DNA of 22,520 bases from SM23-73-3 sp965369445 (GCA_965369445.1 CBDUQU010000036.1:1-22520); one strand, 5' to 3'. Counted from the first letter of the stretch, positions 13,891 to 22,403 are shown. Translations and numbers: made by a program. The notes: generated from the letters alone by a model not told the origin.

Positions 13891-15786
13891 CTACCGATCA
13901 ATGCCTACGCCGATTTCGTACGGATTCTTGCCTTCCGGGTCGGTTTTCGGGCTGATCCAACGGGTGTTGTTCTTGGCATACTCCTCGCTGTATGTATCTT
14001 CTCCGCCGCCGTCTATGAATATTCCGAACACATGAAGTAACTCCCTCGCTCCCTTCTTGGAAACGTTCGCCCGGCCCAAGGTTGTGCCGCCTTGCGTGGT
14101 GTAAACATCATCCCCGCTGTGGTCGTGGAATATCCCGATACCATTAGCGTTGCCGCCGCCCAAAGAGAGGTTGGGCGCATTATAGGTGTCGTTTCCACCT
14201 CTCTCGTTTAAGTAGCCAATGGTGAAATCATGTCCTGCGCCGATGGCCATGTTCATAGTGGCTGTATAAGAGTCGTTCCCACCGAAATCATCCAGATAGC
14301 CCACCGCAAAATGAGCCCCTGAACCCTGAACGTACCAGATACCATTATAGCTGTCATCACCGTCGCCATCCAGCAGCATGCCTACCGCAAACCAATAGGC
14401 ACACCCTTGGGCGAAGAGACCGGCGGAGTAGTAATCATTCCCCTTTATGTCGCAAAGTATGCCCACGCCTCCGGCCCAACTGTGACCGTCGATATAATCC
14501 GCCCGCTTGCCAAAGCCAACACCTTGAGCCAGAGAAGCATTGTGCTCTTTGGCTTGAGATGATGGGTTGATAACGGTGTCGTCTTCTGCAACGTATTTAT
14601 CATCACCTTCATAATTGATCAGAAGCCCACACCCTTTGCTATAGCCAAATCCCTGCGAAAGTATGACGCAGTAGAGAGAATCGTTACCTGAGCTGTCCGC
14701 CATTATTCCGACTCCGAACGCGCCGCAGCCTTGTGCATAGCTCTCTGCCACGTAAGTGTCATCGCCCTGGTAGTCGAGCAGGATGCCCACGCCGAAGATC
14801 CCGCAACCCTGGGTGATGGTGGTGCCCTCGTAGTAGTCGTCTCCGGCCTTATCCACTACCACCGACATGCCCATCAGAGCTCCGCCAATGCCGGGCTTAG
14901 TCGTGTCAGAAGAGACATACTTGTCATTGCCAGATAGGTCTATGATTGCCGAGAGAGGATACTTCTCCGGAGAACCGGAAAGGCGGTAAGTGTCATCGCC
15001 GCCACCGTCGATTATCAGAAGCGGAGGTACGGAGTATTCATAAAAATCACTGCCTGAAGTGCCAACCACGATCAGTCCTCTCTCGGTGAATATTTCCGTC
15101 TTGTTCTTTGGGAAGGAGGCAAACTCAAGCGAGTCAGCCATCCTTCTGACAGCTTCGGCGATATCCTGAGCGCCGGCGTACAGGCGACTAAAATCAGCCG
15201 TTGACGCCACCTCCTCAATCACCTGATCGTATTCCTCGTTCTCCTGAACGAAGTATTCAAAGAGTTCCTGGCGGGAGATGCGGCCTTTAAGATAGTTGAC
15301 GGTGTTTACAAAAAAGTGGGTCGTATCTTCGACGACTGAGTACAAGAGATCAATCTTGGCCCTGAGCAGGCTGAACTTCTCGTTCTGCAAAACGTTTTTC
15401 CTTTCGGTTATTGACGGCCTCGGGATTGAGTCGGGAGGGGACGTGTATTTTTCCAGTTGATCTCCTATCAGTCCTCGATAGACCGTATGATCGACTCGCG
15501 CTCCGGCCCAAGAAAGAAGCTTCGTGATGTTCGTGACGTCGTCTGAGAATCTCTTCAGATTCAACTCGCCGTACTTGGGCAGTTTAAGCGGGTTCTTGTG
15601 GAACATGGTGAAATAACGCGTCCGCCACAGGTCGCCTCCCCAATTGGCCATCTCGTCCTGATCGAATCTGACCTCCTCACAGGTTAGACCCAACTGCGAC
15701 AGGGCACTGTCGCACAGGCTAAAATCATCTGCAGTCACACTGGCGGCCATAAACCAGACTAAAGCAAAAGCCAGAAGACATTTCAT
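13891..15786 (-). CDS. Secreted protein with 12 Asp/Gly-rich repeats, predicted beta-solenoid
   Basis: This 631-residue protein has a signal peptide (about 1-19, cut after VTA). A mostly helical, charged region (20-255) contains a few Trp and Tyr. From residue 260 the motif D-x-x-G-[DN]-D-x-Y recurs 12 times, starting at 260, 283, 312, 338, 364, 391, 446, 473, 500, 528, 555 and 592. Spacing is mostly 26-29 residues; the 55-residue step holds a diverged or inserted unit. Between the motifs, QGxGxFGVGIL-type strands repeat. This regular ladder suggests a right-handed beta-solenoid with stacked Asp that may bind calcium, exported to the periplasm or cell surface. I do not recognise a named family, so the function is unknown. 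ATG 15786 follows AGGAG with good spacing. The gene stands alone. Confidence 0.85.
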   Translation of the reverse strand: MKCLLAFALVWFMAASVTADDFSLCDSALSQLGLTCEEVRFDQDEMANWGGDLWRTRYFTMFHKNPLKLPKYGELNLKRFSDDVTNITKLLSWAGARVDHTVYRGLIGDQLEKYTSPPDSIPRPSITERKNVLQNEKFSLLRAKIDLLYSVVEDTTHFFVNTVNYLKGRISRQELFEYFVQENEEYDQVIEEVASTADFSRLYAGAQDIAEAVRRMADSLEFASFPKNKTEIFTERGLIVVGTSGSDFYEYSVPPLLIIDGGGDDTYRLSGSPEKYPLSAIIDLSGNDKYVSSDTTKPGIGGALMGMSVVVDKAGDDYYEGTTITQGCGIFGVGILLDYQGDDTYVAESYAQGCGAFGVGIMADSSGNDSLYCVILSQGFGYSKGCGLLINYEGDDKYVAEDDTVINPSSQAKEHNASLAQGVGFGKRADYIDGHSWAGGVGILCDIKGNDYYSAGLFAQGCAYWFAVGMLLDGDGDDSYNGIWYVQGSGAHFAVGYLDDFGGNDSYTATMNMAIGAGHDFTIGYLNERGGNDTYNAPNLSLGGGNANGIGIFHDHSGDDVYTTQGGTTLGRANVSKKGARELLHVFGIFIDGGGEDTYSEEYAKNNTRWISPKTDPEGKNPYEIGVGIDR

Positions 15787-16097
15787 CGCTTACTCCTTTC
15801 TTTTTCTCTGATCACACAAGATAGCAAATTCGATGGGGAGGGGGCAGAGTTTTTTGTGACAGCCGTGTTTGAAACTAAGGTGTAGTTTTTCAACCCGGGC
15901 GAGAGAGATCAGACAAAACGTTCGCGCATCCGCGCGTCATATTTTATAATCACTCGGTTCACAAAGCGGACGGTGACCTGGAGTTACAGGCATCGGACCG
16001 GATGAATTCCGGCCCCTGTGGAATAGGTGGTGGCCTTCATGCATAGGCCAGGGCTTTCAGCACCCTTCAGGTAACAGAAGGGGGAGAGGTGAATTAC
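15787..16097. other. Intergenic region between lpd and the repeat protein
   Basis: No gene is supported in these 311 bases. Weak hairpins are visible: CCGGA/TCCGG around 15997-16012, CGCGC/GCGCG around 15926-15937, and GAAACTA/TAGTTT around 15870-15890. A partial REP-like GGGGGAGAGG lies near 16081-16090. No clear terminator for lpd was found. A promoter for the repeat-protein gene is expected in the part nearest to 15787 but is not convincing by eye. Confidence 0.5.
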
Positions 16098-17498
16098 CTA
16101 CATCATATGAAGGGGTCTGCCCTCCGCTTTCAAAACGGCTTCTCTTGTCGGTTCGCTTAACGTGGGATGGGCATGGATGGTGTCAATTACATCCTGGGCT
16201 TTCGCGCCCATCTGGATGGCCAGGGTCAACTCGGCAATCAGATCCGTGGCCCTGTGGCCAAGAATCTGCGCGCCCAGGATCTTTCCAGAAGCTTTTTCCA
16301 CTACAACCTTGACAAAGCCTTCTGTCTCATTTTCTGCCTGTGCTCTGCCACAGGCTACCATGGGGAATTTGCCAACATTTACTTCCAGTCCCTTTTCTTT
16401 CGCCTGTTTCTCGTTCAGTCCCGCGCTTCCTATCTCCGGGTGAGTGAAGATACACGAGGGTACAGCCGTATAGTCCATCTTTTTGTTTTCACCTAATGCG
16501 TTCTCCACCGCTATCTCGGCTTCCATCGAGGCCACATGCGCAAGAAGCCAGTTGCCGATGCAATCTCCCGCGGCGAAGATATGGGGGATGTTGGTTCGAA
16601 GATGATCGTCCACAATGACAGTCCCTCTGTCCATCTTTATGCCCAACTTCTCCAATCCCATGTCCGCGGTGTTGGCCCTTCTCCCCACCGAGACCAAGAC
16701 CTTCTCAACCTCGACGGTGGACTCCCCATCAGATGCGGAGAAGGTCACGCTCTTTTTGCCTTCTTTTCCGGAATCTATTCGAGCGACCTGTGAGTTGGTG
16801 AATATTTTCATTCCCGCTCTTTCCATGGATGTCCTCAGGGCGGCGGCGACTTCCCCGTCCTCTTCCGGCAGAATCTGGGGGAGCATCTCCACTATGGTGA
16901 TTTTGGCACCCAGAGAATGATAGATGTAGGCGAATTCGCATCCTATGACACCGCCTCCGATGATCAGCATGCTTTCGGGTATGGCAGCCAGGGACAAAGC
17001 GCCCGTGCTGTCTATCACCCCTTGAGATTCGATTCCGGGAATGGGGAGCGGTATCGGAACTGAGCCGGTGGCGACGAGGAACTTATCTCCCTCCAGTTTT
17101 TCGATCGATCCGTCTTCCAGCATGACCTTTACTCTCTTTTCATCCAAGAAGCTTGCCGTTCCTTTGATCACCTTCACCCCACGGGCTTTAAGCAGGCTTC
17201 TCACGCCGGTAACCAGGCGGGTTACCACCATCTGCTTTCTCTTCATCAGCACGGAAAAGTCCAGCTCGGTTCCCTGGACCTTGAGCCCCCATCTTCCGGC
17301 CTGCTTCAGTGAAGTTAGCGTGTGAGCCGCAGAGGCCAATACCTTGGTGGGAATACATCCCACGTTCAGGCATGTCCCGCCCAGCTCCTCTCTTTCCAAC
17401 ACGGTGACGTTGGCGCCGAGCTGTGATGCCCGGATGGCTCCCACGTACCCGGCCGGTCCACCGCCAATGATAATCAAGTTCTTGCCCTTTCCGTTCAT
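16098..17498 (-). CDS. lpdA: Dihydrolipoyl dehydrogenase (E3)
   Basis: This 466-residue FAD/NAD disulfide oxidoreductase reoxidises dihydrolipoamide of 2-oxoacid dehydrogenase or glycine cleavage complexes with NAD+. The FAD Rossmann motif GGGPAGYVGA is at 12-21. The redox disulfide is in GGTCLNVGCIPTK (Cys43, Cys48). The NAD site is IIGGGVIGCEFAY, and TNIPHIFAAGD is the second FAD contact. The C-terminal HAHPTLSE supplies His444 and Glu449 of the catalytic dyad. Length is typical. ATG 17498 follows an excellent AGGAGG. No E1, E2 or lipoyl-protein gene lies nearby, so the partner complex is elsewhere. It follows the ZIP gene by about 224 bases and probably has its own promoter. Confidence 0.96.
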   Translation of the reverse strand: MNGKGKNLIIIGGGPAGYVGAIRASQLGANVTVLEREELGGTCLNVGCIPTKVLASAAHTLTSLKQAGRWGLKVQGTELDFSVLMKRKQMVVTRLVTGVRSLLKARGVKVIKGTASFLDEKRVKVMLEDGSIEKLEGDKFLVATGSVPIPLPIPGIESQGVIDSTGALSLAAIPESMLIIGGGVIGCEFAYIYHSLGAKITIVEMLPQILPEEDGEVAAALRTSMERAGMKIFTNSQVARIDSGKEGKKSVTFSASDGESTVEVEKVLVSVGRRANTADMGLEKLGIKMDRGTVIVDDHLRTNIPHIFAAGDCIGNWLLAHVASMEAEIAVENALGENKKMDYTAVPSCIFTHPEIGSAGLNEKQAKEKGLEVNVGKFPMVACGRAQAENETEGFVKVVVEKASGKILGAQILGHRATDLIAELTLAIQMGAKAQDVIDTIHAHPTLSEPTREAVLKAEGRPLHMM

Positions 17499-17722
17499 GA
17501 TTTATCCTCCTGCTTCCGTTGGCATTGAATCATTGGAATGAATAACCTGATTCGTTTCCGAAGCTGCCAGACATCTGCTTATGAAAGACAGTTTGCCTTT
17601 GGCCTGCATCCGCTGTAGCCCCCAATCTATAGAAAGAGGCCATCTTTGTCCAGAATTTTATCTGACTTACACGACGGCGCTTGGAAAACGATTAAAGATT
17701 CACAGAGGGAGTGGGGGCGCTT

Positions 17723-18484
17723 TTATTTCAGCATCCACAAGCTCAGCGACATGACTGCCATCCCCAAGATCACCCCTAAGATAGCGGCGTGCTCCTGGCC
17801 GTACGAACGGGACGTAGGGATAAGCTCGTCGAATGCGATGTAGACCATCACTCCTGCCACGAACGCCAGAAGCCAGCCCAAAAGAGCGGGCGTAAGGAAG
17901 GGAAGGAGAAAGACTGCGGCAACGCATGCCCCTATCGGTTCCGCCAGACCTGATATAAATGACCAGAAGAATGCCTTGCTCCGGCTTCCAGTGGCAGCAT
18001 AGACCGGGGCAGACACGGCCAGACCCTCGGGTATATTGTGAATGGCTATGGCCACAGCTATGGCAACTCCCAGCTTGGCGTCTTTCAGGGTCCCGGCGAA
18101 GGTGGCCATTCCCTCCGGGAAATTGTGGATTCCTATTCCCAACGCAACCAGCAAGCCCATTCGCATCAGCCTGCCCTCATCTTGGCTTACCGAGACGTCA
18201 TGGTGACCTGCCCACTGGTGAGGGAGAAGGTAATCGATGAGAAAGATGAAGATGATTCCGATGAAGAAACCGAAATTCGCATAAGCAAACCCGATCGACT
18301 CGATGCCTCCCTGCAAAAGCTCTACAAAGGAGATCAACACCATCACACCAGCGGAGAATCCTAAGGTGACGCTCATGAGACGAGGGCCCGGCTTGCGGAC
18401 GGCAAGCCCCAAAAGGCTGCCCAGGGTGGTGGAAAGCCCTGCCAGAGTGGTCAAAAGCAGGGCTAAGCCGACGTTTTTTTCCAT
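17723..18484 (-). CDS. ZIP family divalent metal transporter (ZupT/GufA-like)
   Basis: This inner-membrane protein of about 253 residues has eight predicted helices and imports Zn2+ or other divalent metals by the ZIP mechanism. The metal-site motifs HNFPEG (about 120-125, helix 4) and HNIPEG (about 149-154, helix 5) are intact. A His-containing loop (HQWAGHH, about 89-95) precedes helix 4, as is common in ZIP proteins. The open frame extends to a GTG at 18490. I prefer ATG 18484 because an AGGTGG immediately upstream then serves as the Shine-Dalgarno. Neighbours are a GNAT gene and lpd on the same strand, which do not specify the metal. Confidence 0.9.
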   Translation of the reverse strand: MEKNVGLALLLTTLAGLSTTLGSLLGLAVRKPGPRLMSVTLGFSAGVMVLISFVELLQGGIESIGFAYANFGFFIGIIFIFLIDYLLPHQWAGHHDVSVSQDEGRLMRMGLLVALGIGIHNFPEGMATFAGTLKDAKLGVAIAVAIAIHNIPEGLAVSAPVYAATGSRSKAFFWSFISGLAEPIGACVAAVFLLPFLTPALLGWLLAFVAGVMVYIAFDELIPTSRSYGQEHAAILGVILGMAVMSLSLWMLK

Positions 18485-18552
18485 AGCCACCTAAGAATCA
18501 TGCTCGCCAGAAGAATACTCAGTTCCCTCTCTTCCTTGAAACGTTGCAGGAC

Positions 18553-19095
18553 TCATTTGTCGTTTGGAATTTTCTTGAATTCATCTTTCAGGATTCCCAT
18601 GATTATGGAGTCGTGGTACTTGCCGTTGACGTAAAGATCGTGTCTTAATACCCCTTCCCTCTTGAAGCCGCACTTTTCATAGGATTTGATGCCTCGGAGG
18701 TTGAAATCATAAACTTTGAGATAGACCCGATGTAGATTCATCCGGTTGAAGGCGAAGTCGAGCAGGGTCATCATGGCATCGGTCCCGTAACCCTTATTCC
18801 AATATTCTTTTTCTCCTATGACTATGCCCGCCTCGGCATTGCGGTTTTCCCAGTCTATCCCGTGTAAACTGATACCGCCAAGATAGACCCCGTCTTTGGT
18901 CTCCAGGGCGAAAGCCTTGATTCTCGGATTGCTCTCATCCAGCGTTTTCTCGATCCACTTCTCCTCTTGGTATCGGGAAACAGGGTACCTCATGATCAAG
19001 TTGTCCATAACTTCGCGGTCGTTGATCCATTTCATGATCTCGTCAATGTCCGTTTTCTCTATTGCCCTGATCCTGATCTTTTTGCCTTCGATCAT
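18553..19095 (-). CDS. GNAT family N-acetyltransferase (RimJ/RimL-like)
   Basis: This 180-residue cytosolic protein is predicted to transfer an acetyl group from acetyl-CoA to an amine. The acetyl-CoA pyrophosphate loop is WNKGYGTDA (99-107). The strand-helix block FNLRGIKSYEKCGFKREGVLR (about 131-151) is the usual GNAT motif B, and the fold length matches RimJ/RimL-type enzymes. The substrate cannot be read from sequence: ribosomal protein N-termini, small amines and antibiotics are all possible. ATG 19095 follows GGAGG at good spacing. It lies between a long inverted repeat (19119-19178) and the ZIP gene. Confidence 0.9.
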   Translation of the reverse strand: MIEGKKIRIRAIEKTDIDEIMKWINDREVMDNLIMRYPVSRYQEEKWIEKTLDESNPRIKAFALETKDGVYLGGISLHGIDWENRNAEAGIVIGEKEYWNKGYGTDAMMTLLDFAFNRMNLHRVYLKVYDFNLRGIKSYEKCGFKREGVLRHDLYVNGKYHDSIIMGILKDEFKKIPNDK

Positions 19096-19118
19096 GGTTT
19101 ACCTCCCGGGTCTGGAAT

Positions 19119-19178
19119 ACCTCACCCCCTTTTATTCCCCCTCTCCACGTTGTGGAGAGGGGGATAAGGGGGTGAGGT
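19119..19178. repeat. Long imperfect inverted repeat (REP-like)
   Basis: Two 13-bp stems stack. The outer one pairs ACCTCACCCCCTT (19119-19131) with 19166-19178. The inner one pairs 19136-19148 with 19152-19164. A small internal loop lies between them and a 3-base apical loop GTT closes the structure. The arms (CCTCACCCC then CCCCTCTCC) resemble parts of 76-102 and 20452-20512. It lies between tRNA-Asn and the acetyltransferase gene and could attenuate readthrough, but lacks a T-run. Confidence 0.75.
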
Positions 19179-19319
19179 CACAACAGCCGTATCCTCGTTC
19201 TCTTCTGCTCTACACCCGTGACACCTCTAGAACTTACCTCACCTGGTTTCTGCCTACCACCTGCGCTTTGATCTCGGCGGCCAGTCTCCGCATGGTTGGT
19301 TCCATTAGCTATTTTGTTA

Positions 19320-19391
19320 CTGGGGCGGGAGGATTCGAACCTCCGATCTTCCGGTTAACGGCCGGATGCATTGCCTCTCTGCTACACCCCA
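19320..19391 (-). tRNA. tRNA-Asn (GTT), with C33
   Basis: The minus strand folds into a complete 72-base cloverleaf. The acceptor is TGGGGTG/CGCCCCA (one G-T wobble), the D arm starts GCA and closes TGC, the anticodon stem is TCCGG/CCGGA, and the T arm is GGAGG-TTCGAAT-CCTCC. The anticodon loop is CCGTTAA, placing GTT at 34-36 (complement of 19357-19359). U1-A72 and discriminator G73 both agree with bacterial tRNA-Asn. CCA is not encoded. Position 33 is C (complement of G19360) rather than the near-universal U. It lies 34 bases after the ABC permease gene on the same strand. Confidence 0.93.
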
Positions 19392-19402
19392 ATTATGGAG
19401 AG

Positions 19403-19429
19403 CGTATAGGTCTCCTTCTCCCACGTCAA
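19403..19429 (-). promoter_or_regulatory. Possible promoter of tRNA-Asn overlapping the permease stop codon
   Basis: On the minus strand TTGACG (complement of 19424-19429) and TATACG (complement of 19403-19408) lie 15 bases apart, directly before the tRNA. The TGA stop of the permease is inside the -35. The spacing is short, so read-through transcription from the ABC operon is an alternative. Confidence 0.3.
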
Positions 19430-20286
19430 TAACTGGTCAGCTGATCTATCTTGCCATACTTTCGGGCGATGTACTCGATGGAGCGATAAATCCAATGCGA
19501 GAACAAAGCTAAAGCCAGGGTGGTTACCGCCATAATCAGGATCAACTGAAAGTCGGAGTATCCACCCAGGGTGGAACTGACGCTCTTCCCCAAAACGGCT
19601 CTTCTCACCAGCTCCAGCCAGTAGGTTAGCGGCAACGCCCTGGAGATATACTGCAGCCAGACGGGCAGGATGTCTATGGGATAGATGGCGCCGCAGGCCA
19701 AATAAAAGAGTCCGGACATCCCTTCGGTCAAGGCATAGCTGTGATGCGCCGTGACCATGCTTACTCCGGCTAAAAGTATCCCCAGGCAGGTGATGATGAA
19801 GATGCCGGCAGCCACGGAGAAGATGAGCAAGGGATAGTTCACAGTGAGCAGGTTGACCGGAATCTTCAAGACCAGCATGCCGAAACCTATGGTGATGATC
19901 ACCGCCACGGTGGTTAAGATCATCTTGGCTATACCCCGACCGAAAAGATAATAGTACATCCTGATCGGAGCTATGTAGATATACCTGATCATTTGATAAT
20001 GATCCCGATCCTCGTGAATGACCCAGCTGACCCCGAACAGAACGTTGAACACGTACATGAAGAAGGCATTGCCCACATAGATGTATGCGAACAGATCCAT
20101 GCCGGTTTTGCCCCTGGTGACGACGTAATACATCACCACCAGAATCAGCGACGAGGCCAGCGGCCGGACGATGGAGTAGATGGCGAACAGAAAGGGATCG
20201 GTCCAGTTCGACTCCATGGCCCAGCCCAATTTTCCGGCGGTCTTTATGGTTTGTAGGTTTTCTTTGGCTCTGTCAAGTATTCTCAC
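19426..20286 (-). CDS. ABC-2 type transporter permease
   Basis: This integral membrane protein of 286 residues has about six predicted helices and is the second permease of an ABC exporter with the ATPase at 22386-21376. The arrangement and helix pattern (LILVVMYYVV, VNLLTVNYPLLIF, GAIYPIDILPVWLQYISRALPLTYWLELVR) are typical of ABC-2 permeases of the drug, lipid or polysaccharide export type. The segment with ILPVWLQYISRALPLTYW is the conserved family element. GTG start at 20286 after GAGG with 7-base spacing. It is separated from the first permease by a 281-base spacer full of inverted repeats. Substrate unknown. Confidence 0.9.
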   Translation of the reverse strand: MRILDRAKENLQTIKTAGKLGWAMESNWTDPFLFAIYSIVRPLASSLILVVMYYVVTRGKTGMDLFAYIYVGNAFFMYVFNVLFGVSWVIHEDRDHYQMIRYIYIAPIRMYYYLFGRGIAKMILTTVAVIITIGFGMLVLKIPVNLLTVNYPLLIFSVAAGIFIITCLGILLAGVSMVTAHHSYALTEGMSGLFYLACGAIYPIDILPVWLQYISRALPLTYWLELVRRAVLGKSVSSTLGGYSDFQLILIMAVTTLALALFSHWIYRSIEYIARKYGKIDQLTSY

Positions 20287-20349
20287 GGTTTTACCTCTAA
20301 CTATGTTCCAAGCTTGTGATCAAATGGTCAGTGGAGAAGAGGTCGTCGT

Positions 20350-20544
20350 AGGGACAGCCCTCGTGGCTGTCCGAACCGCGGACAGGGACCCCGCCGTGGC
20401 GGGATTTCGCAAGCTCAATAAACCCTGTCCCTATGCCCTCTTTCACCTGCATCACCCTCACCCCCGCCTCTGGCGGGATCTTCGACCTAGCCCTCTCCCT
20501 CAAAGGAGAGGGAACAGGTTCTTCCCTCCCTCGGCGGGAGGGAA
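20350..20544. repeat. Array of hairpins between the two ABC permease genes
   Basis: Stems seen: GGACAGCC (20352-20359) with GGCTGTCC (20365-20372); GGACAGGG (20380-20387) with CCCTGTCC (20423-20430), enclosing a CCCGCC/GGCGGG hairpin; CCCTCTCC (20491-20498) with GGAGAGGG (20505-20512); and TTCCCTCCC (20522-20530) with GGGAGGGAA (20536-20544). AGGGACAG at 20350-20357 can also pair with 20425-20432. The stretch 20452-20512 belongs to the CCTCACCC...CCCTCTCC family. The whole gap (20287-20567) holds no supported gene. Confidence 0.7.
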
Positions 20545-20567
20545 CAAAAGGGAGGACGAGGTTATTC

Positions 20568-21386
20568 TTACTGCCACCTCAAAGTCAATCTTCCCTCTTT
20601 CTTGCCAAGCTTCTCCATATACTCCAGGGCGTACTTGGAGGTTACCAGGAACAACACGCACAAAACCACCAGGACGCCTAACTCAACATTTACATTGAGG
20701 AATCCCGATTTCGGACCGGCCTCGAACGCCAGCTGTCTCATTGCATCCAAGCCTAAGGTCATGGGAATCAGGGACGCTCCCAACGCCACGAAGAAACCCA
20801 AATTCTTCACCGGGAAGAAGAATCCCGACATGAGATGAACCGGCTCCTGGAGCAGCGTTACACCGTGCCAGGCCTCCCGCCCGTAGAGCATGAACAGCGA
20901 CGAGAAGAGCATGCCCATCCCGTACAGGCCGGTCAAAGTCAACACAAAGACGGCAAACAGCTTGGGGAAGCTGATTATGGCGAAGTCTACCTTAAAGATC
21001 AAGGCGCCGGCTAAGAAGACGAAGACCGCCCTGGTGGTGGCAAGAATCATCCCACCCGAGGCCATGCCCAGAAGCAGGGACATTCTGGAGATGGGGGCGA
21101 TCATGTACAACTCCAGATTGCCAATCTCCTTCTCCCAGTAGAACTGGGCCGCCATGCTCCACAGAACGTGCATCCAGTAGGCGCTCATGGTCCCGCCCAA
21201 TATCACAAATCCGACATACTCGTCGGGAGCTTTCAATGCCTTGTAGACAAAGACATAGGCTGCGGTGCTCATGATGGGGAGCAGGGTCTCAGTGAGCCAC
21301 CAGCTGGGCTCCCGGTTGGCGCCCACCACGCGCACGTAAGCACGGGCAATTATCGCTTTTATGTTAGTTCTTAGCTCAGTTTTCAT
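20568..21386 (-). CDS. ABC-2 type transporter permease
   Basis: This 272-residue membrane protein has about six predicted helices, the first at about 34-50, and is the first permease of the ABC exporter. LYMIAPISRMSLLLGMASGG and the HGVTLLQEPVHLMSGFFFPVKNL region are typical of ABC-2 permeases. The ATG (21386) overlaps the last 11 bases of the ATPase gene, indicating translational coupling, and follows GAGG. Two different permeases with one ATPase suggest a heterodimeric transmembrane part. Substrate not identifiable. Confidence 0.9.
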   Translation of the reverse strand: MKTELRTNIKAIIARAYVRVVGANREPSWWLTETLLPIMSTAAYVFVYKALKAPDEYVGFVILGGTMSAYWMHVLWSMAAQFYWEKEIGNLELYMIAPISRMSLLLGMASGGMILATTRAVFVFLAGALIFKVDFAIISFPKLFAVFVLTLTGLYGMGMLFSSLFMLYGREAWHGVTLLQEPVHLMSGFFFPVKNLGFFVALGASLIPMTLGLDAMRQLAFEAGPKSGFLNVNVELGVLVVLCVLFLVTSKYALEYMEKLGKKEGRLTLRWQ

Positions 21387-22386
21387 CTTTTAATCCTCTT
21401 CCCACCAGGGCCACAAACACGTCCTCCAAGCTCGGTTCCATCTTGGAGAGCGTGATTATCTTGGACCCGTTGCCGCTCAAAGACTCGGTCACATTGGAGA
21501 TAGCTGACTCCTCCTCCAGGATGAATTTCAGCTCGGTTCTTCCCAGATGACTCTTGTGTTCATAGGCAAACTGCTTAACGCCGGGGACCCGACCGAACTT
21601 CTCCATTCCGTTCACCGACAAAGGGATCTCGATGCGGAATACCGCCTCTCCGGCTAAGGATTTCTTTAGGCTCTGCGGCGTATCGCATACCAGAACCTTA
21701 CCCCTGTCGATTATGGCCACCCGGTCGCACAACTCGTCCGCCTCGGCCATGTAGTGGGTGGTCAAAAGCACAGTCCTTTCCGGATCCTTCTTCATCCAGG
21801 TTCGGATGTAAGCGCGCACGTCCCGGGCGATCTGAACGTCCAAGCCCAGTGTGGGCTCATCTAAGAACATGATCTTGGGATCGCAGACGAAACCTCTCAT
21901 GAAATTCAGCTTCTGCCTCAGTCCGGTGGAGAGTTTTCCGATCTTGGTTCTGGCAAACTCCTCCATTTTCAGAATCTTGAGAAGCTCGTCGGTCCTTCGG
22001 TGCGCCACCTTGTTGGGAATGCCGTAGAACTGAGAAAACATCCACAAGGTCTCGCGCACGGTCAAGATTCCGTAGCCGCAGTGTTCACCGCCGGAGACCA
22101 TGTTGATCTTTTTTCTGACTTCATGCGGGTGTTCGACCACGTCTATCCCATCCACCAACGCTCTTCCGGAGGTGGGCAAAAGCAAGGTGGCGAGAATCTT
22201 GATCAGGGTGGTTTTACCCGCTCCGTTCGGTCCCAGAAGACCGAACAACTCGCCTTCATGGATCTTTATGTTGGCATCTTCTAAGGCAATCAACTTGTCG
22301 TTGTTGTTGCCGTTTCCCTTTTTGTTCTTGGCCTTCTTTAACTTGAAGGTTCTGTTCAGATCGAAGGTCTCTACCGCTGAGTTCAT
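21376..22386 (-). CDS. ABC-2 type transporter ATP-binding protein
   Basis: This cytosolic ATPase of about 336 residues powers the exporter formed with the two permeases downstream. In numbering from ATG 22386, Walker A GPNGAGKT is at 52-59, the signature LSTGLRQ at 152-158, Walker B IMFLDEP at 172-178, and the switch His211 is in TTHYMAEADEL. The usual Q-loop glutamine is replaced (NMVSGGEH), as in some ABC-2 ATPases. The C-terminal extension ends in SLEDVFVALVGRG, typical of drug or lipid exporters. The frame extends to a TTG at 22404, but that codon lies in the T-tract of the upstream terminator hairpin. ATG 22386 has AAGGA at correct spacing and is preferred. An Asn/Lys-rich loop (about 19-30) is an oddity. 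Confidence 0.93.
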   Translation of the reverse strand: MNSAVETFDLNRTFKLKKAKNKKGNGNNNDKLIALEDANIKIHEGELFGLLGPNGAGKTTLIKILATLLLPTSGRALVDGIDVVEHPHEVRKKINMVSGGEHCGYGILTVRETLWMFSQFYGIPNKVAHRRTDELLKILKMEEFARTKIGKLSTGLRQKLNFMRGFVCDPKIMFLDEPTLGLDVQIARDVRAYIRTWMKKDPERTVLLTTHYMAEADELCDRVAIIDRGKVLVCDTPQSLKKSLAGEAVFRIEIPLSVNGMEKFGRVPGVKQFAYEHKSHLGRTELKFILEEESAISNVTESLSGNGSKIITLSKMEPSLEDVFVALVGRGLKDEN

Positions 22387-22403
22387 CTCTTTTCCTTTCA
22401 CCA

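Noticed and set aside
19234..19305. 23-codon minus-strand frame between tRNA-Asn and the acetyltransferase (starts MEPTMRRLAAEIKAQ)
   Set aside because: It looks mildly protein-like and could be a remnant next to a tRNA, but has no ribosome binding site and no recognisable family, so I cannot support it as a gene.
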